Origin: a virus
DNA length: 30,850 nucleotides
Virus record (IMG/VR): IMGVR_UViG_3300042691_013765
Coordinates: 1-30,850 of that record
Strand: one strand, 5' to 3'
Position numbers and translations under genes: made by a program. The notes beneath the pieces are model-generated. The model saw only the letters and a program-made list of their open reading frames with translations, searched no databases and had not been told where the DNA came from. Of the stretch, positions 1-6,164 are shown piece after piece (position 1 is the stretch's first letter; each line of letters starts with the position of its first letter).

Positions 1-2
1 CA

Positions 3-410
3 CACTATGAAGTCGCACAATCAATCGTGCGCAAGTTAGCAACGGAGGCTGATCCAGAATTGCAGGGTGGATGGAGCGAGCTAGTCGTAAGGACTGGATA
101 CAACAAGGAGAGACCTGTAGCAACGTTAGTTTGGCCATCATGGCGTTTAGAGATATGCACCTTTGAGATACCTAAGGAATACATCGAAAGTGAAGTAGAG
201 CATGTACGTACATCAGACACAACATACGACGTCAACGGAGTAGTTAAAACAAAGTCTCATCTGAAAGACAATACACAAGATTGGGACATGCATCCCAGAG
301 CATACGTGTCTGATGTAATAGATCAGTTCTTGGATGGGATGTGGACTCCACCTTGGCGCTGCGGATTCTGCCGCGATCGCATCAATGGCAAAGTGAAACC
401 GAACTGGTAA
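3..410 (+). CDS. Hypothetical protein, 5' end cut by window edge
   Basis: This frame is open from the first bases of the window to a TAA at 408-410, so the gene almost certainly begins upstream. A GTG at 27 is a possible internal start, but it has no clear ribosome binding site and the coding-like sequence continues 5' of it (residues HYEVAQSI). The visible part is about 135 residues and mixed alpha/beta in character. It is rich in Trp and charged residues and has a CxxC-type pair (CGFC) near the C-terminus that could bind metal or be structural. I do not recognise the family. Its stop overlaps the next start as TAATG, placing it in the rightward replication operon. Function unknown. Confidence 0.7.
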   Translation, partial: HYEVAQSIVRKLATEADPELQGGWSELVVRTGYNKERPVATLVWPSWRLEICTFEIPKEYIESEVEHVRTSDTTYDVNGVVKTKSHLKDNTQDWDMHPRAYVSDVIDQFLDGMWTPPWRCGFCRDRINGKVKPNW

Positions 411-967
411 TGGTACGTTTCGATGCAGTGCAGGGTCACACAAATGCAATCAACAGCTGGTTCTATCTCGTTCGCATCAAAGGACGTAACGTCTGGTGTA
501 AGACCAAGATGGAAGCGGAGAAGCAATCGATCATTAGCATCGACATCATGCGCACAAATAAACTAAGCGGCTTATTCACGCTGATACGTGTATGCAAACC
601 AAAGCCAGGCAATGAGAACTTCATTGCTTGGCTGAATGGTGATTGCCAGTGGAAGCTTGTAAGAGCGATACAGTTCAGCAACGGAGAGATTGTTGACCGT
701 TACGCAAAGGATGCGTACTTCTGTTTTAACCCTGAATGGGTTACACCTGAGATGCATCCAACGGTGGCTCATAGCAGCTGGGTGCGGTTATGTAGCGACG
801 ATCCGTTAGTACTTGAGTTAGTTACACGCGCACCTGATTGGCGTAGCATGCTAACTGCATTCAGATTGAGTGGGATTACACTAAGTAAGACTCGCCACAA
901 GATGACTCAGACAATAGCAAAATACTTGTGGAATTGGGCGCACAATGTACGCACGGATGTTGATTGA
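410..967 (+). CDS. Hypothetical protein (185 aa)
   Basis: The ATG at 410 is chosen because it overlaps the preceding stop in a TAATG junction, the arrangement used repeatedly in this genome. The frame is open further upstream (to 341), but that would overlap the previous gene by 70 nt. The protein is 185 residues, Trp- and Cys-rich (for example VWCKTK, NGDCQW, WNWAHNVRTDVD), with no signal peptide or membrane span. It could be a small nucleic-acid-binding or nuclease-accessory protein given its place before a VRR-NUC nuclease, but no motif proves that. No family recognised. A gap of 49 nt with a small inverted repeat follows it. Confidence 0.65.
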   Translation: MVRFDAVQGHTNAINSWFYLVRIKGRNVWCKTKMEAEKQSIISIDIMRTNKLSGLFTLIRVCKPKPGNENFIAWLNGDCQWKLVRAIQFSNGEIVDRYAKDAYFCFNPEWVTPEMHPTVAHSSWVRLCSDDPLVLELVTRAPDWRSMLTAFRLSGITLSKTRHKMTQTIAKYLWNWAHNVRTDVD

Positions 968-974
968 TAATACT

Positions 975-997
975 TACTGGGATATTCTACACCAGTA
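975..997 (+). other. Short inverted repeat in the 968-1016 gap
   Basis: Arms TACTGG (975-980) and CCAGTA (992-997) are perfectly complementary around an 11-nt loop. It lies in one of the few intergenic gaps of the left operon, before the nuclease gene. No U-tract follows, so it is not a convincing terminator. It could be an operator or an RNA processing site, or chance. Confidence 0.25.
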
Positions 998-1016
998 GAT
1001 AGTTGGCCAGACTAAC

Positions 1017-1493
1017 GTGGTTGCTGGGAGTACAAAGCAGTCAGTCTGGCCCGGGGAGGTTATAGAAAGAAGTATACCATTGACAGAAGCTCAGCTTCAG
1101 GCGCAGGTGCGTCACGTATTCGCTGCATTGGGCTATTACGTTATTGAGGTAGGCAAGACCAGAGCGAAGTTGAAGTGCGCTAAGTGTGGGTCAATGGCTC
1201 ATGCTACAGGATGGCAAGGTAACACACCTGGCGCTCCTGACTTGTACTTTCACGCGCCTTGGTGGAAGCATCCAATTGCAGTAGCTATAGAGTTAAAGAT
1301 CAAAGGTGGTCGCGTCCGCGAACAACAGAAACACCTTGACAATTTAGGGATGACAAAAGTCTGCCGTTCTGTACGTGCAGTGTTTGAAGTCATCAAAGAT
1401 GTGGAACAGACTTATGGGAGTGACATCTCCCTAGAGAATCTAGAAAGGTTTGAGAAACTAAATGGACACCTTATGGCAGTGGGACAAGACTGA
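1017..1493 (+). CDS. VRR-NUC domain endonuclease
   Basis: This is a compact PD-(D/E)xK nuclease of the VRR-NUC family, found in phages and in DNA-repair nucleases such as FAN1, where it cuts branched or flapped DNA. The catalytic pattern is visible: GAPDL at residues 72-76 (Asp75), the strand IELK at 91-94 (Glu92, Lys94), the GGRVREQQ stretch at 97-104, and a final helix/strand block. Between the first helix and the GAPDL motif is an insert with one CxxC pair (CAKCG). A GTG at 1017 opens the longest frame but has no ribosome binding site. TTG at 1080 would give a natural nuclease N-terminus (TEAQLQAQV) with a weak purine-rich site GAAAGAAG upstream. It likely processes recombination or replication intermediates together with the ERF annealing protein two genes downstream. 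Confidence 0.85.
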   Translation: MVAGSTKQSVWPGEVIERSIPLTEAQLQAQVRHVFAALGYYVIEVGKTRAKLKCAKCGSMAHATGWQGNTPGAPDLYFHAPWWKHPIAVAIELKIKGGRVREQQKHLDNLGMTKVCRSVRAVFEVIKDVEQTYGSDISLENLERFEKLNGHLMAVGQD

Positions 1494-2196
1494 CCTGTTC
1501 TTCGTAACACCAAAGTCATTGGAGACGGTGTATATCCTTGGGTCGATTAAAGATGGTTACCCAAGCGCGGTAACAAGCAGCATCAATGGTAATGCTTTGA
1601 TCGTTGTTGGTGATGACAAGGAATGCTGCATTAGAACAGCTATGGAAAAACATGACGCCTACGATGTCGTAGACGATATTGACGTATCCCTTTTTGATGC
1701 AACGCCCGTGCAATGGGGCGCCATCTCTCATCTCTTCCGGACTGTGTACTACAAGGGGAAACCTCGCTGTATCAGGGGTGGCGCAGATTACACTGTGTCA
1801 AACCTACGATGCTGGCCGGGCGGTCCGCTGTTCCCAAGTCCAGTAGAGCCAGCAGGGTACATCGCATACAACAACAAACCGTACGTGAGTAATGGAAGTG
1901 TCATGTATCTGACACCAGATGCTCGTGACTACGCTGCATGCATGGAGATAATTCGTAAGTCAGGTGAATGCGAACTTGGTTGGAACGACTTTGAATTCGT
2001 AAACACCAACTTAGGTGAGGTAGTACTCCTAGCCATGAAGCATGAGGTAAACACAATCTTCTACCGTGGCGCTGATTATGATGCGCGAGACTTAGCAATC
2101 AATATGAGATTGTTCGCTGAAGTAGAAATGCAAGATATTGGTGGTGATCCTGAGGAAGCTTTGCTTTCCAAGATCGATGAAGGGAAAAACAAATGA
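1462..2196 (+). CDS. Hypothetical protein (244 aa)
   Basis: ATG at 1462 starts 32 nt inside the nuclease gene, with GAGAA about 5 nt upstream. The stop overlaps the ERF gene start as ATGA. The protein is soluble and acidic at both ends of its C-terminal third (GGDPEEALLSKIDEGKNK), with alternating hydrophobic strands such as NALIVVGDD and GEVVLLAMKHEV. No catalytic motif or known fold is recognisable to me. Its position between nuclease and annealing protein suggests an accessory role in replication or recombination, but that is context only. Confidence 0.75.
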   Translation: MDTLWQWDKTDLFFVTPKSLETVYILGSIKDGYPSAVTSSINGNALIVVGDDKECCIRTAMEKHDAYDVVDDIDVSLFDATPVQWGAISHLFRTVYYKGKPRCIRGGADYTVSNLRCWPGGPLFPSPVEPAGYIAYNNKPYVSNGSVMYLTPDARDYAACMEIIRKSGECELGWNDFEFVNTNLGEVVLLAMKHEVNTIFYRGADYDARDLAINMRLFAEVEMQDIGGDPEEALLSKIDEGKNK

Positions 2197-2888
2197 TTCA
2201 GAAGATGTCAGAAGAGATTAGCGAATTAGTTGGTGCGCTTTGTTCAGCACAGGCTGACATGGGCAGCATTGGACGTGACGGAAAGAACCCACACTTCAAG
2301 TCACAATACGCGACGTTGGATAACATCCTTGACACTGTCAGGCCAATCCTTGCTAAGAACGGCCTAGTGTTGATTCAGGGATGCAAGAATGAACAGACTG
2401 AAAAGATTAGCGGCCTTGAAGTCACTACGACTCTGGCTCATAAGTCTGGCCAATGGATTGCCACACATGTGTATGTACCTGTCAACAAACAGGATGCCCA
2501 TGCAGTAGGATCCGCATTGACGTATGGCCGCCGCTATGGTGCTGCTGCCATCCTGGCGATCAGTACTGACAATGATGATGATGGTAATGCTGCTGTTCCA
2601 CAGCATCGACAACAGCAACCACAACAAGTCAAGGTTACTGCTAAGGCTGATGTCACTCCTGTGATTGATGATTCCACATTGCGCAAACAATTCTTTGCTG
2701 CGTTGAAGGCTCTGCATTCGGACATAACTGCTGACACGGCTAGGGAAGTGTTCATCACATTGATGGGCGATGTTCCTCTAGGCGGCAAAGCTTTACAGGA
2801 TGCCATCGCTATGGTTACAGCACATAAGACATGGGATGCGTTCTATCAGTTCATGGAAAACCATGTAGTAGCAGTGGGAGGTAAGTAA
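2193..2888 (+). CDS. erf: ERF-family single-strand DNA annealing protein
   Basis: ERF-superfamily recombinases anneal complementary single strands and are used by phages for genome circularisation, end repair and recombination-dependent replication; P22 Erf is the type member. The family core is clear: KNPHFKSQYATLDNI at 31-45, PILAKNGLVLIQ at 51-62, the signature GSALTYGRRYG at 106-116 and the acidic DNDDDGN at 126-132. A Gln-rich linker (137-146) joins a separate helical C-terminal domain, as in other ERF proteins, where that domain aids oligomer or partner contacts. Length (231 aa) is normal. A good ribosome binding site GAAGGGA precedes ATG 2193, and the start overlaps the previous stop by 4 nt. 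It is followed directly (TAATG) by a Gam/Gp157-like gene, a common recombination pair. Confidence 0.93.
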   Translation: MIQKMSEEISELVGALCSAQADMGSIGRDGKNPHFKSQYATLDNILDTVRPILAKNGLVLIQGCKNEQTEKISGLEVTTTLAHKSGQWIATHVYVPVNKQDAHAVGSALTYGRRYGAAAILAISTDNDDDGNAAVPQHRQQQPQQVKVTAKADVTPVIDDSTLRKQFFAALKALHSDITADTAREVFITLMGDVPLGGKALQDAIAMVTAHKTWDAFYQFMENHVVAVGGK

Positions 2889-3496
2889 TGGAAGAAGTAA
2901 CAGAGATTGAATGGGTAGAGATACCCGACGAAGAGGGACGCGTACACCTGTACCATCCCGAGACAGGTGAGTGGGCCGGCCCCAAAGGGGGCTGGCTTCC
3001 AGCCAGCATTGAAACAGATGACGACGTGCATGTTGTCATGCGCCTGCATGCTAAGACGTGTGCGCAGATCAAGGCACAACGCGAGGTCATCAAGCGCATC
3101 GTTGAGCAGGAGAGCCGCATGCTGCGCGGTCTTACATCTAGGATCGAGCGAATCGAATCTATGTACGCTGACCAGCTAGGGAACTGGGCTGAAGATAACT
3201 TACCACGCGACAAGAGTGGCAACTTGAAGACTAAGACGATGCGGTTACCGTTTGGTGACATCGTGTTGCGTGAAACCAAGGACAAGGTCGTTGTAACAAA
3301 CCCTGAGTCTGCGATCTTGTGGGCTGAGGACTTTTGTCCTGGCGCCGTGTCAATCAAGAAAAGCTTTTTGGTTAGTCAGATGACTGATGAGATGAAGACC
3401 AAGATGTTTGATGACGAAGGCTTTGCTATTATTCATGGGTTGTCCGTCGAACGTGGAGCGCGGACCGTTGCTATTAAAACCATAGCCAGTGAGTAG
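2888..3496 (+). CDS. Gam/Gp157-like protein (probable host-nuclease inhibitor or DNA-end binder)
   Basis: The architecture fits the Mu Gam / phage Gp157 group: a helical, coiled-coil middle (about residues 55-100, with AQREVIKRIVEQESRMLRGL) followed by a beta-rich C-terminal part with the characteristic KTKTMRLPFGDIVLRETK (114-131), then a Trp-containing helix (SAILWAEDF) and IKKSFLVSQ. Gam proteins bind DNA ends and shield them from host exonucleases such as RecBCD; some Gp157-like proteins are only annotated, not tested. An N-terminal extension with a short WW-like segment (LYHPETGEWAGPKGGW, residues 21-36) is unusual. The gene starts in a TAATG overlap with ERF. The family call rests on recognised sequence pattern, not a search. 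The 44-residue membrane-protein frame overlaps its last 8 nt. Confidence 0.65.
   Translation: MEEVTEIEWVEIPDEEGRVHLYHPETGEWAGPKGGWLPASIETDDDVHVVMRLHAKTCAQIKAQREVIKRIVEQESRMLRGLTSRIERIESMYADQLGNWAEDNLPRDKSGNLKTKTMRLPFGDIVLRETKDKVVVTNPESAILWAEDFCPGAVSIKKSFLVSQMTDEMKTKMFDDEGFAIIHGLSVERGARTVAIKTIASE
2975..3007 (+). promoter_or_regulatory. Two mutually exclusive GC-rich hairpins in coding sequence
   Basis: GCCGGCCCC (2975-2983) can pair with GGGGGCTGGC (2987-2996) around an AAA loop with one bulge. Alternatively GGCTGG (2990-2995) can pair with CCAGCC (2999-3004). The shared segment means only one can form. They lie about 90 nt into the Gam/Gp157-like gene. This could affect ribosome progress or transcription, or may just reflect the GGC/CCA codons here. 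Confidence 0.25.
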
Positions 3497-3623
3497 CGTA
3501 CTAGTCGCTGTAACTTTAGTGGGCGTGATCATTTTGTTCACGCCCATTCTTGTCCTAGCCTACATAGCCACGAGTGTAGACCGATGGATGAATGCAAAGC
3601 AGGAAGGATATGACAATGAATAG
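3489..3623 (+). CDS. Small single-span membrane protein (44 aa)
   Basis: The gap between the Gam-like gene and the next start is filled by this frame. It begins at GTG 3489, overlaps the preceding stop by 8 nt (GTGAGTAG) and ends at TAG 3621-3623, overlapping the next gene by 8 nt. Residues 4-29 are almost wholly hydrophobic (VLVAVTLVGVIILFTPILVL...) and form one clear membrane span, followed by a short polar tail DRWMNAKQEGYDNE. Such proteins in early phage operons can be host-membrane modulators, anti-holins or superinfection factors. Nothing chooses among these. No strong ribosome binding site is present, so translation is probably coupled to the upstream gene. The fit into the overlap pattern supports it being real. 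Confidence 0.6.
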   Translation: MSSVLVAVTLVGVIILFTPILVLAYIATSVDRWMNAKQEGYDNE

Positions 3624-4188
3624 AGAAGAAGTCGTACGGATTGCCAGCATCCCTGATGCAATCCACATCAGCGACGTTGGTGTTACGTTTAGCGGTCAGC
3701 TAGACGAAAGTGACTGGATCCGGTTGATGGGTACGCTTACCCGCTTAGAAAAAGCAATTCAATTCTCGATTGGTGACGCACTCAACTACGGAAACTCAAG
3801 GTATGGAGAGAAGTATTCGCAGGCCATAGAAGCCACCGGGCTTACCTATCAAGCCCTTGCTAACTACTCTTGGGTATCAGCAGCTGTCCCAATTGAAAAC
3901 AGGAAAACCGACGTCACTTGGAGCCACCACAGGCTGGCAGCTAAGTTACCAAAGGATGAGCAAATTACAGCCCTAACGCTTGCAGAGCAACATCAATGGA
4001 CCTTGGATGAGATGAAGGAATACATTGACGGTAAGCCTGCTAACCCACGCAACATCGAGACGGTTATCGTCCCGGCTGGAATCAGTCCGAAGGAAGCAAC
4101 AGACGTACTGAAAGCATACGCAAATTCTCAACGTGATAGCGATGCAGTTCAAATATGTGGGCAATGCCCACTTAGGGACGCTGGATGA
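3616..4188 (+). CDS. Probable DNA-binding protein of a phage-conserved helical family
   Basis: ATG 3616 is chosen because AGGAAGGA (3601-3608) sits 7 nt upstream; ATG 3610 is too close to that site. The 190-residue protein contains a pattern seen in many phage DNA-binding or regulatory proteins: LGDALNYG-like SIGDALNYGNSRYGEKY (51-67), AIEATGLTYQALANY (70-84, helix-turn-helix-like), then WSHHRLAAKLPKDEQ (102-116) and a helix DEMKEYIDGK. The C-terminus has a CGQC pair at 181-184. It probably recognises DNA or acts with the replication initiator that follows in ATGA overlap, but a specific role cannot be read from the sequence. Overlaps the small membrane protein gene by 8 nt. Confidence 0.7.
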   Translation: MNREEVVRIASIPDAIHISDVGVTFSGQLDESDWIRLMGTLTRLEKAIQFSIGDALNYGNSRYGEKYSQAIEATGLTYQALANYSWVSAAVPIENRKTDVTWSHHRLAAKLPKDEQITALTLAEQHQWTLDEMKEYIDGKPANPRNIETVIVPAGISPKEATDVLKAYANSQRDSDAVQICGQCPLRDAG

Positions 4189-5018
4189 TAGCTGTTACAT
4201 TTGGGCATTTCCGTGGTGATAACCGCGACATTGCTGTTACGAATCTGAGTATGTACGGGGACTTCAGGGAACACTTGAAGTCCTTTCAACCTACAGACTG
4301 GATGGTTTTTACGTATCTCATTTACCAGATGACACCGAAGACACCCGCTGTGGTCGTCCCTGTGGGCGAAATAGCCAAGAATTGCGGCATATCCGAGTCA
4401 ACTGTCAGATCTGCTATAAAACGCCTCTGTACGGTCAAAATCGGCGAGCAGCGCATTCTGATTGTGAAGCACAGAAGTGGCTCTGATGGCAGCCCTATGG
4501 AAAACCTACATGTCTTACTGCCGACAGCAGATGAGGTCGAATGGTTCGAGGGTACTGTAAATTCTGACCCTCCTGTAAATTCTGAGGGAGGGGGTACCCT
4601 AAATTTTGGGGGACACTATAGTAAGCCTTGTAATTCGGTAGGCCTATTAAATATAAATAAACCCCCTATAATTCCCCCAAGATCTAAAAAGACTACATCT
4701 ATGCCTAAAGATGACGATCCAGCGCTGCCTTTATTCTTGTCCTGGAGGCATACCGTGTATCCAGAACTAGACGATGAGTACACCCTAGCTGAATGGAAGA
4801 AAGCGCATATCGTGCTTCGACAGATGGTCCACAAGGGTGTAACCGCAGATGACGTACAGCGTGCAACGTCGGTACTGATACGCAAGTGGAAGAACAGAGA
4901 CATGGTAACGATGCACGCTCTTTGGAGCCATTGGGCTACAGCCAACACTTTAGGTTCATCTGGAGTCGTGTCACAAAGCGCGCTTAGTGCGATCAGGGCA
5001 GCAAAGGGTATTGACTGA
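4185..5018 (+). CDS. Winged-helix replication initiator (lambda O / RepA-like)
   Basis: The N-terminal domain has a classic helix-turn-helix, VPVGEIAKNCGISESTVRSA (58-77) with following IKRL, like the winged-helix initiators of phages and plasmids that bind origin repeats. A low-complexity linker rich in Gly, Asn, Pro and Ser (about 121-178) leads to a C-terminal helical domain (180-277), which in such proteins recruits the helicase or its loader. The DNA coding for the linker carries direct repeats and an AT-rich block (see 4555-4680), the arrangement seen in lambda gene O. AGGGA lies 7 nt before ATG 4185 and the start overlaps the previous stop as ATGA. Genes for a loader-like protein and DnaB follow, completing an initiation module. 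A purely regulatory winged-helix protein is the alternative. Confidence 0.75.
   Translation: MIAVTFGHFRGDNRDIAVTNLSMYGDFREHLKSFQPTDWMVFTYLIYQMTPKTPAVVVPVGEIAKNCGISESTVRSAIKRLCTVKIGEQRILIVKHRSGSDGSPMENLHVLLPTADEVEWFEGTVNSDPPVNSEGGGTLNFGGHYSKPCNSVGLLNINKPPIIPPRSKKTTSMPKDDDPALPLFLSWRHTVYPELDDEYTLAEWKKAHIVLRQMVHKGVTADDVQRATSVLIRKWKNRDMVTMHALWSHWATANTLGSSGVVSQSALSAIRAAKGID
4555..4680 (+). repeat. Candidate replication origin: iterons plus AT-rich region
   Basis: CTGTAAATTCTGA occurs twice exactly (4555-4567, 4573-4585; period 18). A diverged copy CCCTAAATTTTGG is at 4597-4609 and a weaker one near 4626-4637. CCCTCC (4568-4573) can pair with GGAGGG (4587-4592), and GGGTACCC (4592-4599) is a perfect palindrome. 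An AT-rich stretch flanked by C-runs follows at about 4640-4680. The repeats lie in the linker-coding part of the initiator gene, as in the lambdoid origin. Confidence 0.55.
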
Positions 5019-5058
5019 TACTTGCCTGCTGGTGTATAAACAAATGGGGAGAGGTTAC

Positions 5059-5382
5059 ATGTACGATCCAGACACATACAAAAGTTATCCGTTTCATAGG
5101 TTGGTTTATCGTTGGGAGGAGCTAAGCGATGTTGATTGCTACAGTTCCAATATCGATCACTTCACGCGAACTGTTACAGTCGAATGCGACAACATCAAAG
5201 AAATTGTTGAGATGGTTTCAGATGCTGTTCGGTTAGTGCGTTTGAATGTAGACATCAATGTTGCGTGTACTGAAGTGGGAATCAGGCAACCAACTGAAGA
5301 AGAGCTTAGATTCATCAAGGATCTGACAGATTACGATGAGGCTGAAGTCAAGGAAATTATCGAGGAGGTTATTAGTGACTGA
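5059..5382 (+). CDS. Small acidic hypothetical protein (107 aa)
   Basis: ATG 5059 is preferred because GGGGAGAGG (5047-5054) lies just upstream; the frame is open from 4987 but that would overlap the initiator gene and lacks a better site. The protein starts MYDPDTYKSYPF and ends in a strongly acidic helix (EEELRFIKDLTDYDEAEVKEIIEEVISD, shown in part). It has no membrane span and no recognisable catalytic motif. It sits between initiator and probable helicase loader, so an accessory role in replication is possible. An acidic, DNA-mimic-like surface is another thought without proof. Its stop overlaps the next start by 8 nt. Confidence 0.7.
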   Translation: MYDPDTYKSYPFHRLVYRWEELSDVDCYSSNIDHFTRTVTVECDNIKEIVEMVSDAVRLVRLNVDINVACTEVGIRQPTEEELRFIKDLTDYDEAEVKEIIEEVISD

Positions 5383-5908
5383 GAAAACGTTTGTAGCATT
5401 TGCTAACTTCATGTCTGCAATGCCATCTAAGCAAGAATGGGATGAGAGATCGTCAGGACTGTATGCCCTGGCAATGAGTGATTGGTCCGATGATGTAGTC
5501 AAGGCTGTAACAAAAGCAGCAGTAACGCGATGTAACTTTAGGCCATCACCATTCGAGCTACGTAACATAGCGTTTGACATTATCTTTGAGGGTATGGATA
5601 TCAATCGCATCTCAAATGAGATTAGGTCGATAATCTTGCATCAGCCATTGGCAATGCGTGCGAAGAAGCTTGAAGCATTAGTGGAGATCAATCCCAACAT
5701 CGAAGTAGTTGCAGACGTAGTGAAGCAGGCTGGAGGATGGTTAACCATTGGGTCTATAAGTCCAGAACGCTTTGAGTCTGTTATTCAATCTGCACTAGTC
5801 TCCGTGCTAAACTCCAATAAGTATGAATTATTGCTAACAAAACCCATGAATGATTGGGCTAAGCATATTGGAGACTCCGATGGGCAGAAGGAAAAATTGC
5901 TTGGTTAG
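5375..5908 (+). CDS. Probable helicase loader-like replication protein
   Basis: GTG 5375 is chosen: GGAGG (5363-5367) is 7 nt upstream and the start overlaps the previous stop as GTGACTGA. The 177-residue helical protein opens with FVAFANFMSAMPSKQEWDER and a helical repeat 'YALAMSDWSDDVVKAVTKAA' followed by RCNFRPSPFELRNIA (52-66). This helix-then-F-P-S/P-P-x-E-L/I pattern is shared by phage loader proteins such as the SPP1 G39P and lambda P-like groups. Those proteins deliver the DnaB ring to the initiator at the origin. Location between the winged-helix initiator and DnaB supports this. No AAA+ or Walker motif is present, so it is not DnaC-like. Assignment is by pattern and context, not by search. 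Confidence 0.55.
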   Translation: MTEKTFVAFANFMSAMPSKQEWDERSSGLYALAMSDWSDDVVKAVTKAAVTRCNFRPSPFELRNIAFDIIFEGMDINRISNEIRSIILHQPLAMRAKKLEALVEINPNIEVVADVVKQAGGWLTIGSISPERFESVIQSALVSVLNSNKYELLLTKPMNDWAKHIGDSDGQKEKLLG

Positions 5909-6164
5909 TCCCGGTGTATGCCTAAAGGGTTTACATGACGAACTGGTGGCGGTGGAGGCATTACTAGACTTTACCGCCATCTGTTGCAGTAGGAAGATTC
6001 ATCGACATTATTGTTCCATGGTAAAGAAAGCAAAGGCCGGCATTGTAGACCCAGTCGAGCTTTTAATGAAGATGGAATACACATTAGATTCATTTGCACA
6101 AAGGAACGGTTTCATCTTCGGACAACATGAGGATCGGACCGACGAATGGGGGTTCTATGACTAA
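5880..6164 (+). CDS. Hypothetical protein (94 aa)
   Basis: ATG 5880 has GGAGA about 6 nt upstream. TTG 5901, with AGAAGGA before it and an 8-nt stop overlap (TTGGTTAG), is an equally tidy alternative that would shorten the protein to 87 residues. The body is helical (LHDELVAVEALLDFTAICC, then a basic HRHYCSMVKKAK patch and VELLMKMEYTLDSF), ending in DRTDEWGFYD. A Cys/His-containing segment (CCSRKIHRHYC) might bind metal. No family recognised. It lies between loader-like protein and DnaB and overlaps the DnaB start by 8 nt. Confidence 0.65.
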   Translation: MGRRKNCLVSPGVCLKGLHDELVAVEALLDFTAICCSRKIHRHYCSMVKKAKAGIVDPVELLMKMEYTLDSFAQRNGFIFGQHEDRTDEWGFYD

